This document shows, piece by piece, positions 22,509 through 30,556 of a stretch of DNA of 48,392 nucleotides. The stretch covers positions 1-48,392 of the forward strand of contig JBDRIE010000026.1 of NCBI GenBank assembly GCA_043816165.1, given 5' to 3'. The stretch comes from JAACEU01 sp043816165 (GTDB lineage: Bacteria; Patescibacteriota; Gracilibacteria; UBA1369; LOWO2-01-FULL-3). Numbering within the stretch: position 1 is the first letter of the stretch; each line of letters starts with the position of its first letter. The position numbers and the translations under genes were made by a program. The notes under the pieces were generated by a model. It was not told the origin of the DNA. It searched no databases and worked only from the letters and a program-made list of their open reading frames with translations.

Positions 22509-23183
22509 TTAATTATAAGTTGAATTTTCTTTATCGCTTACCAGCCGCCCTTTATCTAGTGTGATGACGCGCTTGTTTACCGCATTTACAATGTCTTTAT
22601 TGTGAGTTGCGAGAATTACTGTAGTTCCGGATTTATTTATTTTCAGAAATAATTTTGCCAATGCGAGTGCGTTTTCGGGGTCGAGATTTCCGGTTGGTTC
22701 ATCTGCGATTAAAAGCTGAGGCGCATGGACTAATGCTCTTGCAATAGCTGTTCTCTGTCTTTCCCCTCCTGCGAGTTGACTTGGAAAATGATTTCGTTGT
22801 TCTTCGAGTCCTACCAATTTCAGAACGTCTGCTGTTCGCCGTTGGATGAAACTTTTTCCATATCCGGCTACTTCCAATGCGAATGCTACATTTTCAAAAA
22901 CTGTTTTCTTTGGTAGAAGTTTGTAATCCTGAAAGATTATTCCAATTTGCCTTCTGTATTCTTGAATACGAGATCCGGAAAGTCGGGCAACATTATATTT
23001 ATCAACATTTATCATTCCCCCATCGACTTCTTCCGCTCCAATCATAGCGTGAATGAGTGTGGTTTTTCCCGCGCCGGAAGTTCCTACTATTGAGACAAAT
23101 TCGCCTCCTCCAATTTCGAAGGAAACATCATCCAGAACTTTGTTTTTGCCATAGAGCTTTGTGACTTTTTCTATAGTGATCAT
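22509..23183 (-). CDS. ftsE: FtsE-like ABC transporter ATPase
   Basis: A 224-aa ABC ATPase. Walker A is GTSGAGKTT (34-42). The Q-loop segment is GIIFQDYKLLPKKTVFENVAFALEV, which is typical of FtsE. The signature here is LAGGERQRTAIARAL, and Walker B LLIADEPTGNLD and the H-loop ATHNKD are intact. FtsE works with membrane protein FtsX to activate peptidoglycan hydrolases at division. FtsX usually follows directly; here purM follows instead, so the partner must be elsewhere or this is a LolD/MacB-type ATPase. FtsE is favoured by the DYKLL motif and length. Confidence 0.82.
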   Translation of the reverse strand: MITIEKVTKLYGKNKVLDDVSFEIGGGEFVSIVGTSGAGKTTLIHAMIGAEEVDGGMINVDKYNVARLSGSRIQEYRRQIGIIFQDYKLLPKKTVFENVAFALEVAGYGKSFIQRRTADVLKLVGLEEQRNHFPSQLAGGERQRTAIARALVHAPQLLIADEPTGNLDPENALALAKLFLKINKSGTTVILATHNKDIVNAVNKRVITLDKGRLVSDKENSTYN

Positions 23184-23360
23184 GGTTCGATTATAGCAAT
23201 TTGCATAGTTATTGAATAGTCATATTTCCACAATAAAATAAATTTACATTTTGCAAACGTGAAATTTATGAAATTCCAGGTTTTCGCTTTATAAATAGGA
23301 TCCTGCACTATATGATATCTGTTGACAGTCATCTACACTCTATTACAAACTTATAATCGG

Positions 23361-24119
23361 ATGGTCAAAAGTGAACTTAGCAAGTTGGGATTTTCCCAGG
23401 AGGAAGCAAATGTGTATACCGTGCTTCTTGGAATCGGTGGAGGAGGTGCCAGCAGTATCGCAAAAAAGGCCGGTTCTCATAGGGTTACCACGTACAACAC
23501 TCTTGAAAATCTTGAAAAGAAAGGGTTTTTGCGAAAAACAAAGAAAAATGGGGTTCTTTTTTATATGCCCGTGGATCCTCAGGTTATTCTCGATCGTGCC
23601 GAGGGTGATTATCGGGTTGCGAAAGGGCTTATACCCGAGCTTGTTAAGCTTCAGGGTAAGCACAGGTTTAAGCCAAATGTTCGTTTTTTGGAGGGAAAAT
23701 CCAGGGTTGGCGAAATTTTTGATGATATGCTGGAATGTAAGGGGGAAATTGTAGGTTTTGTTAATTTCAAGTATGTTTCCGAGCTTTATCCCGATTTTTT
23801 GGAAAATTACAATAAGGAAGCGCTGAAGAAAGGGAAAAATCATAGATTTTTATGTCCAAATGATGAGTTTCATGAGAAGTATTTTGAAAATAATCTGATT
23901 GACCTTGCGGAGAATGACCTTTTAAAGATTTTTGCAGTTGATCCGGTGAAATTTGTTTTCAAAAACGCCCAATATATCTACGATAATAAAGTCTCGATGC
24001 TTTCTTTTGACCGTAATGAGATGATGGGAGTTATCATAGAAAGCTCAAATAATGCTGAGACCAATAGGGCTATCTTCGATTTGGCATGGCTTGGAGCGAC
24101 TAGCTTCGTGGCGAAGTAG
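23361..24119 (+). CDS. TrmB-family transcriptional regulator
   Basis: A 252-aa protein from the ATG at 23361; a longer frame starts at TTG 23322 but lacks family sequence. Residues 1-70 are the TrmB winged helix (LSKLGFSQEEANVYTVLLG, then SIAKKAGSHRVTTYNTLENL and the wing FLRKTKKNGVLFYMP). The rest resembles the TrmB-like effector domain (RFLEGKSRVGEIFDDML, then a PLD-like fold ending FDLAWLGA). TrmB regulators are common in archaea and CPR bacteria and respond to sugars or other metabolites. It is divergent from ftsE and convergent with the Xer gene, so its target is unclear. Confidence 0.82.
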   Translation: MVKSELSKLGFSQEEANVYTVLLGIGGGGASSIAKKAGSHRVTTYNTLENLEKKGFLRKTKKNGVLFYMPVDPQVILDRAEGDYRVAKGLIPELVKLQGKHRFKPNVRFLEGKSRVGEIFDDMLECKGEIVGFVNFKYVSELYPDFLENYNKEALKKGKNHRFLCPNDEFHEKYFENNLIDLAENDLLKIFAVDPVKFVFKNAQYIYDNKVSMLSFDRNEMMGVIIESSNNAETNRAIFDLAWLGATSFVAK

Positions 24120-24121
24120 GA

Positions 24122-25015
24122 TTATCTGTGGTATTTATCGTGGATCTCCTTGAGCTTTTTGTTCGTGACGTGGGTGTATATCTGGGTGGTTGTGATTGAG
24201 GAGTGGCCGAGCATTTCTTGGACGGAGCGGATGTCTGCGCCGTTTATTAGGAGTTCGGTTGCATAGCTGTGGCGGAGGGTATGAGGGGTGACTTTTTTGA
24301 TTATGCCGGCCTTTAGGGCGTGCTGGCGGACGATTTTTTCGATAGAGACTGTTGAAAGGCGCCTGGCCTCCGGATCGAGAATGTCTGCTTTTTGACCCTT
24401 TCCGCTGTTTATAAAGAGTGGGTTCATGTTGTCGTCGCGGACTTTCATGTATGACCGAATGATTTCCGCAGCTTTTTTGGAAAGGAATACGATTCGTGGC
24501 TTTTTGCCTTTACCTCTGACCATAAATTCACGGCGGGAAAGGTCGACTTGGTCGCGATTGAGGGATTTTAGTTCGCTTACTCTGAGGCCTGTTGAGTAGA
24601 GAGTCTCGAGGATAGCTGCGTCGCGATAACCTATGGCTTGAGACTTGTCGACCGCTTTGAACAATCTTGTTATTTCTTCACGGGAAAGGACTTCTACTGT
24701 TCTTTCCGGGGTTTTACTGAGTTCGATTTTCTCAGGAGCGAGAGCTTTTATGTCGTTTTTGGATAGATATTTCAGGAAAGCTCTGAGGGAAATGAGGTGA
24801 TAGTTTTGGGTTTTTTGCCCTAATTTTTGTCGTTTCAAGTAAAGTCTGTAATCTTGGATTTTTTTCAGGTTAATTTGTGAAAGTTTTATATTTTTACCTA
24901 AAAATTCCCGGAAACGCCCAAGATATCTTTTGTAATTATCTATCGTTCTCTCCGATTTGTTCTGTGCGACTTCGCAGTACTCCAAAAAATCTTGAATGAG
25001 TTTATCAATATTCAT
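24122..25015 (-). CDS. xerD: XerC/D-type tyrosine recombinase
   Basis: A 297-aa tyrosine recombinase of the normal Xer length. The N-terminal SAM-like core-binding domain covers about residues 1-90. The catalytic set is present: Arg145 (STGLRVSEL), Lys near 170 (GKGKKPRIV), His245 and Arg248 (TPHTLRHSYAT), His271 (LGHSSITTT) and nucleophile Tyr280 (IYTHV). Xer enzymes resolve chromosome dimers at dif. As the only integrase here and surrounded by housekeeping genes, it is more likely the cellular Xer than a phage integrase. It follows a small coiled-coil gene by 17 bp. Confidence 0.9.
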   Translation of the reverse strand: MNIDKLIQDFLEYCEVAQNKSERTIDNYKRYLGRFREFLGKNIKLSQINLKKIQDYRLYLKRQKLGQKTQNYHLISLRAFLKYLSKNDIKALAPEKIELSKTPERTVEVLSREEITRLFKAVDKSQAIGYRDAAILETLYSTGLRVSELKSLNRDQVDLSRREFMVRGKGKKPRIVFLSKKAAEIIRSYMKVRDDNMNPLFINSGKGQKADILDPEARRLSTVSIEKIVRQHALKAGIIKKVTPHTLRHSYATELLINGADIRSVQEMLGHSSITTTQIYTHVTNKKLKEIHDKYHR

Positions 25016-25032
25016 AATAAAGCCTTATGACC

Positions 25033-25404
25033 TTATTCTACTCCAACTTCTGTTTTTAGCACAATCGCTCTTAGCTTTCTAATGAAGTTTGTGATTATTG
25101 TAATTTGTCTTTCTGTAAGGGTTGAGGACTGTGTGACTTTACTTTTTGCTTGTGTAAGAAGAAGTCCAAAATTGATTTTTTCTTCTTGGCTACCCTGTCC
25201 TTTGATTATTTTATTTGCAAGTTTTACTAAATTTTCTTGTCCAAGTGCTTCTTCCACACTTTCAAGGTTCCCGTATTGCTCTGTCATTTCATCATAAATT
25301 TCACCTCTTTCTTCTATAGCTTTCCGAAGTTCTTGATATGTCATTTTCAGAAGTGGGTTCACTTCTTTGGCTGTTTGTGACAGATTTGATACTTGTTCTT
25401 GCAT
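25033..25404 (-). CDS. Small helical protein of unknown function
   Basis: A 123-aa hydrophilic protein, almost entirely predicted helical, with no cysteine, signal peptide or membrane segment. Features include MTYQELRKAIEERGEIYDEM and a Lys/Arg-containing C-terminal helix (ITNFIRKLRAIVL). It lies 17 bp upstream of xerD on the same strand, so the two are probably cotranscribed. I do not recognise a family. A role as a DNA- or protein-bridging accessory of Xer is conceivable only from context. Confidence 0.6.
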   Translation of the reverse strand: MQEQVSNLSQTAKEVNPLLKMTYQELRKAIEERGEIYDEMTEQYGNLESVEEALGQENLVKLANKIIKGQGSQEEKINFGLLLTQAKSKVTQSSTLTERQITIITNFIRKLRAIVLKTEVGVE

Positions 25405-25463
25405 GTTATTTTATTTTAGATTGATTTAGTATATCATAATAGAGCTTTAAATTCAACTACACT

Positions 25464-26582
25464 ATGACCATTAGACGTGATGAACTAGAGGAAAGGGAGA
25501 GGAAGTGGCTAGCTACTTATGCTGTTAAGAGTGGCGATAGTGAAGGTCGTAGATTTGATGAAAAAACTGATGATGAGAGACTATGTTTTCAGCGTGATAA
25601 AGACCGAATCATCCATTGTAAGGCCTTTAGGCGACTTGAGGAGAAAACTCAGGTTTTTACCGCCGGGAGTGGGGATCATTATCGTACTCGACTTACTCAT
25701 ACGCTCGAAGTTACTCAGATAAGTAGGGATCTTGCTCGGAGATTGAATTTGAATGAGGATTTGTGCGAAGCGATTGCCTTGGCGCATGATCTGGGACATC
25801 CACCTTTTGGACATGGTGGTGAGGATATGCTGGACAAACTTCTGCGGAAGCATGGTTTGCACTTTGAGCACAATGAGCAATCGAGGAGAGTGGTTGAAGT
25901 TTTGGAGAAGAGTTATCCCGGTTTTGATGGGCTGAATTTGAGTATTGAGGTGCTGGATGGACTGATAAAGCATCAGACTTCTTGGGATCAGAGTGGGAAA
26001 AAGTTTGAGACTTCTGCGCATTTGGAAGCGCAAGTTGTGAATGTTGCGGATGAAATAGCTTATACCAATCACGACATGGATGATGGTCTGCGATCCGGTT
26101 TTATAAAACTGGCTGATTTGGAAAAATTTGAGATTTGGAAAAAAGCTTCTGAGATGGTTATGGAAAAATATGGTTCTTTGACTGATGAACATGTCCGTGT
26201 TTCACGAACTATTAGCTCTATTATTTCGATGATGATTGAGGATTTTTGTACCCAGACTGAGGAAATTATTCGCGAATTTGGGATTAAGTCGTTGGAGGAT
26301 GTGGTTCAGCACCAGGGGCTTATTGCTCATTTTAGTTCTGAAATGGACGGCATGATCGGCGAACTGCGTAAACATTTATACAATAATTTCTATATGAATC
26401 CTAAGATCTACAAGTTCGTACAGGAGGGTGAAAAGATGATTGAAAAGTTGTTTAATTACTATGTTGATAATCCTGATAAATTTCCGGGAGAGAAAATGGG
26501 CAACGAATATGCTGTTTCGGTGAAAGATTATATTGCAGGGATGACAGATGGATATTTGGTGGCGGAGTTTAAGAAGATTTGA
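25464..26582 (+). CDS. dgt: Deoxyguanosinetriphosphate triphosphohydrolase-like protein
   Basis: A 372-aa HD-domain enzyme of the dGTPase family, which removes triphosphate from dNTPs. Residues include FDEKTDDERLCFQRDKDRI and AFRRLEEKTQVF at the start, the metal-binding His in YRTRLTHTLEVTQI, the HD pair in ALAHDLGHPPFGHGGEDML and the later Asp in VVNVADEIAYTNHDMDDG. Length and motif order fit the short bacterial subgroup. The nrdR gene starts 12 bp downstream, so an enzyme degrading dNTPs and the repressor of dNTP synthesis form one unit. Confidence 0.92.
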   Translation: MTIRRDELEERERKWLATYAVKSGDSEGRRFDEKTDDERLCFQRDKDRIIHCKAFRRLEEKTQVFTAGSGDHYRTRLTHTLEVTQISRDLARRLNLNEDLCEAIALAHDLGHPPFGHGGEDMLDKLLRKHGLHFEHNEQSRRVVEVLEKSYPGFDGLNLSIEVLDGLIKHQTSWDQSGKKFETSAHLEAQVVNVADEIAYTNHDMDDGLRSGFIKLADLEKFEIWKKASEMVMEKYGSLTDEHVRVSRTISSIISMMIEDFCTQTEEIIREFGIKSLEDVVQHQGLIAHFSSEMDGMIGELRKHLYNNFYMNPKIYKFVQEGEKMIEKLFNYYVDNPDKFPGEKMGNEYAVSVKDYIAGMTDGYLVAEFKKI

Positions 26583-26594
26583 TAAATTGTTTGT

Positions 26595-27047
26595 ATGATT
26601 TGTCCAAAATGTAAGAAAAATGAGACTCATGTGCTGGATTCTAGGGAGACTGATGGTCATAAGGCCGTGAGAAGACGTCGTGAGTGTGAGGACTGTAAGA
26701 ATAGGTTTACTACTTTTGAAAGGCCTGAGATTACAAAGTTCTTGGTGGTGAAAAAGGATGGATCTCGGGAAAGCTATGATCGAGAAAAGGTGGAAAAGGG
26801 TATTTGGAAGGCCTGTGAAAAGCGAAAAGTTACGGAGGAGCAGGTTACCGGGGTAATAAATGAACTTGAGGAAAAGTGGGCAGGTATAGGAAAAGAGGTT
26901 CCGAGTAAAGCGATCGGTGAGGGAATAATGGAGGCTCTGAAAGGGCTGGATGAAGTTGCTTATATCCGTTTTGCTTCTGTTTATAGGCAGTTTAAGGATA
27001 TAGAAACTTTCAAAAAGGAATTACAAAAGCTGGGTAAAGACGTTTAG
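26595..27047 (+). CDS. nrdR: Ribonucleotide reductase regulator NrdR
   Basis: A 150-aa repressor of normal length. The N-terminal zinc ribbon has MICPKCKKNETHVLDSRE and RRRECEDCKNRFTTFER with four cysteines. The ATP-cone (about residues 49-139) begins FLVVKKDGSRESYDREK. NrdR senses dATP/ATP and represses ribonucleotide reductase genes through NrdR boxes. No nrd gene is in the window. It sits 12 bp after dgt, giving a small dNTP-homeostasis operon. Confidence 0.96.
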   Translation: MICPKCKKNETHVLDSRETDGHKAVRRRRECEDCKNRFTTFERPEITKFLVVKKDGSRESYDREKVEKGIWKACEKRKVTEEQVTGVINELEEKWAGIGKEVPSKAIGEGIMEALKGLDEVAYIRFASVYRQFKDIETFKKELQKLGKDV

Positions 27048-27063
27048 TCTCATGCTTAAGGTT

Positions 27064-27092
27064 TTGACTTTTGTGCTTATTTGTTGTATAAT
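27064..27092 (+). promoter_or_regulatory. Strong sigma-70-type promoter
   Basis: TTGACT (27064-27069), 17-bp spacer, TATAAT (27087-27092) with a TG just before the -10. It fixes the translation start of the L,D-transpeptidase at ATG 27120. Confidence 0.8.
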
Positions 27093-27119
27093 AAATGTAA
27101 TAAAAATAAACACAAATTT

Positions 27120-28136
27120 ATGAAGTACAGTAAGTTTTTGTCGGTAATTTTAGTTCTGTTTGTAAGTATTGCTACTTCTGCTGTGGCTTTTGCTGAAGAT
27201 GTTGAAGAAGAAGATGTCTCACAAGAGGTATGTGGGTTCGAACTTTTGGAAGAAGGCGAGGCTGCTCACAACGCTGAGGTTGTAGCGGTTCGAAGACAAT
27301 TGCGAGTGGAAACCGGAGAAGTTTTCAGAGTTAAAGTTTTTCTAAAAAATACCGGAAATATGCCTTGGTTTTCAGATGAGAGTAGTTGCGCCGGGCCTAG
27401 AATGTATTTGGGAACAGAGAAAGAACAAGATAGAGAGAGTGTGTTTTATTCTCCCGAGTTAGAAGGAATTGATGATACAAATTGGGTTGGAGCAAACAGA
27501 ATCGGCATGGATCAGTTTCGTATAGATCCCGGTGAAATCGCTTCATTTACGTTTTGGTCACAAGCACCTGATGAACCGGATGTGATTGTAGAATATCTTG
27601 CTCCTGTTCTTAGCGGAGTCCAGTGGATCGATGATGCTGAGATTTCGTTCGAAATGTTGGTTGGAGATACAGGGGAAGATTCTGTCGAGATGAGAAAGAG
27701 GCTTTCTTATGCATTTGAGAGTGGGTCTGTAATGGATATTAACCTAAATGGAGAAAGATCAATCTTGGTAGACCTATCTGAACAAATGATGTACATAAAA
27801 TTGGATGAAGATTTTATTCGTTCGTTCCGAGTGAGCACCGGTGCCGCAAAGACTCCCACTCCCGTCGGGACAACTTATATTAGTTTAAAACAAGAAATTC
27901 GGGTCGGTAATAAATCTCCACACTATATAATGCCTTATTTCCAAATGTTTAGGGCGGGCGGATATGGACTTCATGCTCTTCCAAGTCTTGGGAATGATGG
28001 TGGTTGGTTTTGGACAGAGGCCGTTTCGCACCTTGGAATTCCCGTGAGTCACGGATGTATCAGAATTGCGGATGAAAATGCAATTTGGCTGTATGGATTC
28101 ACTGAAATTGGGGATAAGGTTGTTGTGCAGTATTAG
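27120..28136 (+). CDS. Secreted L,D-transpeptidase (YkuD domain)
   Basis: A 338-aa protein from ATG 27120, chosen because the upstream in-frame start overlaps the promoter. A signal peptide covers residues 1-26 (LVSIATSAVAFAED). The N-terminal region (about 40-180) looks like an Ig-like beta domain (RVKVFLKNTGNMPWFSDES, PGEIASFTFWSQAP). The C-terminal YkuD domain (about 205-338) has the LVDLSEQMMYI opening, TGAAKTPTPVGTTYI, and the catalytic HLGIPVSHGCIRI with the nucleophile Cys near residue 312. These enzymes make 3-3 peptidoglycan cross-links or anchor proteins to the wall. The signal peptide and fold support an extracytoplasmic role, consistent with a monoderm wall. Confidence 0.92.
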   Translation: MKYSKFLSVILVLFVSIATSAVAFAEDVEEEDVSQEVCGFELLEEGEAAHNAEVVAVRRQLRVETGEVFRVKVFLKNTGNMPWFSDESSCAGPRMYLGTEKEQDRESVFYSPELEGIDDTNWVGANRIGMDQFRIDPGEIASFTFWSQAPDEPDVIVEYLAPVLSGVQWIDDAEISFEMLVGDTGEDSVEMRKRLSYAFESGSVMDINLNGERSILVDLSEQMMYIKLDEDFIRSFRVSTGAAKTPTPVGTTYISLKQEIRVGNKSPHYIMPYFQMFRAGGYGLHALPSLGNDGGWFWTEAVSHLGIPVSHGCIRIADENAIWLYGFTEIGDKVVVQY

Positions 28137-28192
28137 AATGCGTTTTCCGGAGAGAGTATGAAGCTTTTTTATTGGAAAAATTTTCGAAATTC

Positions 28193-28825
28193 CTAAAGTA
28201 AAGCCGTCTGCCTGTGTTTTCTGTACTGATGATCAGCGTACTGCATTGCCTCGGAGACGCCATTGTGGGCAAATTCGTGGTGTTGTTTGCAGAGGGGTTT
28301 TAGATTTTCATGGTTAGGGTTTTGTGAAAATCGGTCAGGGTGATGTATGACCTCTGCGGGGCGATGGCAATTTTGGTAACTGCAATGCTCGCTCAGGTTT
28401 CTTTTTTGGTGAACGGAAATGTAGCGAGTGACTTTTTCCCCGGGGATTTTGGTCGGGTTTTTGGCTTGTCTCTGCGATCGCCCCTGTGGCCCTGGTTTTT
28501 CCTGCATTTCTTCGAGGATTTTTCTCAGGCATTCTTTGTTGCTTAGATTTTTCCCAAGTTTCTTTTTCAATTTCAAAAACATAAACATCATATTTTCATC
28601 TAGTTCTACGTTCCAACTTGTCGTCACCTTTCCTCTCTTTTCCTTACTATATTCCTGCAAAGCCGGTTTGTTCATATTATCAACTTTTTCGGCCAATTCT
28701 TTATCATTTTCTTTGGTCGCCAAACCTGCAACAATCCCAACTTTGTGTATGCCCTGCGTTTCAATCGCCTTTTGCAAATGTGGCATATTTTTTAGTTTTT
28801 CCTTAAGTTTCAAAGCTTTTCCCAC
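28193..28825 (-). CDS. HNH endonuclease family protein (copy 2), N-terminus out of frame
   Basis: A paralogue of the HNH protein at 5328-6230. From GTG 28825 it is 210 aa and keeps the C-terminal HNH motif (HCSYQNC, VIHHPDRF, LCKQHHEFAH) and the charged middle. In the same frame upstream, residues IYDYAAKIAGLSPGVV continue the homology to about 28905, but no usual start codon occurs before a stop. The expected N-terminus appears in another frame: ATG 28956 encodes MNNLHKEFVRLGRERSRN and stops. So a frameshift with a small deletion has probably split the gene, or translation begins at an unusual codon. The palindrome at 29091 lies about 135 bp before ATG 28956. Confidence 0.65.
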   Translation of the reverse strand: MGKALKLKEKLKNMPHLQKAIETQGIHKVGIVAGLATKENDKELAEKVDNMNKPALQEYSKEKRGKVTTSWNVELDENMMFMFLKLKKKLGKNLSNKECLRKILEEMQEKPGPQGRSQRQAKNPTKIPGEKVTRYISVHQKRNLSEHCSYQNCHRPAEVIHHPDRFSQNPNHENLKPLCKQHHEFAHNGVSEAMQYADHQYRKHRQTALL

Positions 28826-29053
28826 AACTCCGGGGCTTAACCCTGCAATCTTTGCGGCATAATCATAAATATTCGCATACCCCTCTTGTTCATAAATTTT
28901 CAGTTCCGGCTTCTTTCTCGTCCGAGTCGGACAAATTCTTTGTGTAGATTATTCATAATTTTGAGGGTTATTGGTCAATTTCATTGTATCAATCATGTGC
29001 GTAGACGCAAGCTGTTTTTGGCTTGTTCGTGCGATTATACAATGTTTTTCGGG

Positions 29054-29074
29054 GTGGATAACCACAGTGGATAA
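29054..29074 (-). other. Pair of DnaA-box-like sequences
   Basis: On the minus strand TTATCCACT and TTATCCACC stand in direct repeat with a 13-bp period (GTGGATAA on the plus strand at 29054-29061 and 29067-29074). Each matches the DnaA box TTATCCACA at 8 of 9 positions. Confidence 0.45.
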
Positions 29075-29090
29075 TTATTGCGAAATACGG

Positions 29091-29108
29091 AGTGAGCAGG
29101 TGCTCACC
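29091..29108. promoter_or_regulatory. SOS-like palindromic operator upstream of HNH copy 2
   Basis: AGTGAG-CAGGTG-CTCACC: one mismatch at the outermost base pair, otherwise identical arms and spacing to the recA and HNH copy 1 sites. Confidence 0.6.
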
Positions 29109-29246
29109 TCACTGATTGTTTTATTAATTTTGATTTTGAATTTGTTGATATGGAGAAAAATTCGTTAGAGAAAAAATATTGAACAATTTTCCGAAATAGA
29201 TTTTTCCGTCAAGTTGAAAATTTCCCCGGGGATCTTTGCTTCAAGG

Positions 29247-29275
29247 TTGACATATCTTCTTTTTTATTGTATTCT
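29247..29275 (+). promoter_or_regulatory. Strong promoter of the island
   Basis: TTGACA (29247-29252), 17-bp spacer, TATTCT (29270-29275). A leader of about 240 nt with hairpins follows before the ATG at 29521. Confidence 0.7.
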
Positions 29276-29299
29276 GCTTAGCTGACTTTTATTGCCTAT

Positions 29300-29520
29300 T
29301 GAATCCCCACTATATGTTGTGTTTCATAGGCCTTCGACGGGCTTTTAGCTCGTAATTCCGGTCAGTTGTTACTTTACAACTCGTATCAGGATTATGTTTG
29401 GATCGCTTATCATGAGGGCAATTTCTTCTATAAATGGGGATTTTTAGGCTTTTGCCTTCATGATAAGTGGTCCAAATGTGGACTATAAAAATGAAAACAA
29501 CTGGAAAAGGATAAAGAATC
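29300..29520 (+). promoter_or_regulatory. Structured 5' leader of unknown type
   Basis: The transcript from the promoter at 29247 carries several hairpins. GTTGT/ACAAC lies near 29366-29383. A 16-bp stem, 29406-29421 with 29452-29467, has a single G-T pair. A short GTCC/GGAC hairpin follows directly. There is no T-run after the big stem, so it is not a plain terminator. It could be a riboswitch-like leader, a protein-binding leader, or an independent small RNA. It matches no class I know. Confidence 0.5.
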
Positions 29521-30093
29521 ATGGCAAATGAAAGAAACGAATTGACTTTACGGACTTTATTGATTTGCATCGCAGTGACGTTCCTTAGCATCCCCGTTAC
29601 CCTCATATATCTTGACTCACTGAAGATTGAGATGCTGATGGTGGATACTCTGCGGGATACTGATGGGGATCCTAGGTTCCGTCGGGCGAGGAGACCGGAG
29701 ACGCCGAGAGACAACCCGCCACTGTGCGCCTCCCTATACACTTCTGTACACAACATGGCCGATGGATACTATGTCAAGTTTGGAAGTGGTCGTGATGAGG
29801 AGGTGATTTTCTTTTTTGGCAACCATTATACCGTAAACGTCTACAGAACGGACAAATGGGCTAACGTTTGGATAAGGACTCCGTCCTCAGAATTGGATAT
29901 GGAGTTCAAAAGCAAAAGCCCCTTTTATGTAGTAGAAAATTGGAATAGATCTCCCGAAACTTTTGCCCTAAGTGGTCCAGTAAAAGAATTCTCCGTTGGG
30001 GATTCTCCTATCACCGAAGATGCCACGGATCATTACGATCGGTGGGTCAACGTCTGGATTGAGTGTCCCAACCTCAAGCAGAGCGTTCAGTGA
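29521..30093 (+). CDS. Membrane-anchored protein of unknown function
   Basis: A 190-aa protein with one N-terminal hydrophobic segment (about residues 11-33) and a polar, aromatic-rich remainder predicted as mainly beta (YYVKFGSGRDEEVIFFF, YTVNVYRTDKWANVWI). It is probably a single-span protein facing outside. No family is recognised. A purine-rich stretch, AAAAGGATAAAGAATC, precedes the ATG and can serve as the ribosome-binding site. Base composition is more GC-rich than neighbours and codons such as CGG, AAC and ACC are frequent, suggesting recent acquisition. It is read from a strong promoter through a long structured leader. Confidence 0.6.
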   Translation: MANERNELTLRTLLICIAVTFLSIPVTLIYLDSLKIEMLMVDTLRDTDGDPRFRRARRPETPRDNPPLCASLYTSVHNMADGYYVKFGSGRDEEVIFFFGNHYTVNVYRTDKWANVWIRTPSSELDMEFKSKSPFYVVENWNRSPETFALSGPVKEFSVGDSPITEDATDHYDRWVNVWIECPNLKQSVQ

Positions 30094-30115
30094 GAGGTCC
30101 TACCTGATACGAGCA

Positions 30116-30157
30116 ACAGCGTGGTGCGTCGATCTCCTCGATCGATGCCCGCGCTGT
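30116..30157 (+). terminator. Long hairpin after the membrane-anchored protein gene
   Basis: ACAGCG (30116-30121) pairs with CGCTGT (30152-30157), and an inner CGATC/GATCG stem closes a small loop. It begins 22 bases past the stop. The T-run is missing, so termination is likely but not certain. Confidence 0.5.
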
Positions 30158-30259
30158 CTTGCCATATATAGAAATCTAAAGTTGAGAAAGTTGAACCCCA
30201 CGCCAGCTGATATCTCGAACATATTTTTAATATATTTGAAAGATAATTCTAATGCTGAC

Positions 30260-30282
30260 GGGGGGTTTTGGGGGGAGCCGGG
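30260..30282 (+). other. G-quadruplex-like tract
   Basis: GGGGGG-TTTT-GGGGGG-AGCC-GGG on the plus strand, just beyond the 3' end of the minus-strand zinc-ribbon gene. Each six-G run can supply two G-triplets only with very short loops. It is exceptional in this AT-rich sequence. Confidence 0.5.
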
Positions 30283-30298
30283 TTGTAGTGGCGGTTTC

Positions 30299-30556
30299 TT
30301 AGAAACCGGTCTGAATGTATTGACCGGGTTGATCGGGCCGAACGAAGAGCTCGGTGACCGGTTCTCTACAACTTGGACAGAAAGCTTCCTTCCCGAGGGT
30401 CTGCGTGTTGAGACCCATTGGGTTTTTGTTGCACTTGGTGCAGGATTTTACAGCTTTTTCGTTTTCCGGATTGGTTCGCCTCCCGCACTCTTGGCAGTAA
30501 GCGTAACCCTGTCTACTGTAATCGTCGCAGTGCTCGCAGTGATGCTTGTCGGCCAT
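30299..30556 (-). CDS. Small double zinc-ribbon protein
   Basis: An 85-aa protein with two zinc ribbons: HCEHCDDYSRQGYAYCQECGRR (four Cys) and SCTKCNKNPMG followed by AFCPSCREP (four Cys). There is no membrane segment or signal. AAAGGA lies about 13 bases upstream of the ATG. A longer plus-strand frame (29996-30622) overlaps it, but the regular CxxC spacing shows the minus strand is coding. Function is unknown; such ribbons often bind nucleic acid or protein partners. It lies in the same compositional island as the previous gene. Confidence 0.7.
   Translation of the reverse strand: MADKHHCEHCDDYSRQGYAYCQECGRRTNPENEKAVKSCTKCNKNPMGLNTQTLGKEAFCPSCREPVTELFVRPDQPGQYIQTGF

Noticed and set aside
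23322..23360. TTG start for the TrmB regulator and the TTGACA at 23322 as its -35
   Set aside because: The extra 13 residues are unlike the family, and no -10 stands at a proper distance from that TTGACA.
24122..25015. Xer recombinase as a phage or integrative-element integrase
   Set aside because: Its length and motifs fit the housekeeping Xer type and no att repeats or phage genes surround it.
28971..29168. Plus-strand short frames across the operator region
   Set aside because: No ribosome-binding site or protein-like composition, and they run through the operator and DnaA-box-like repeats.
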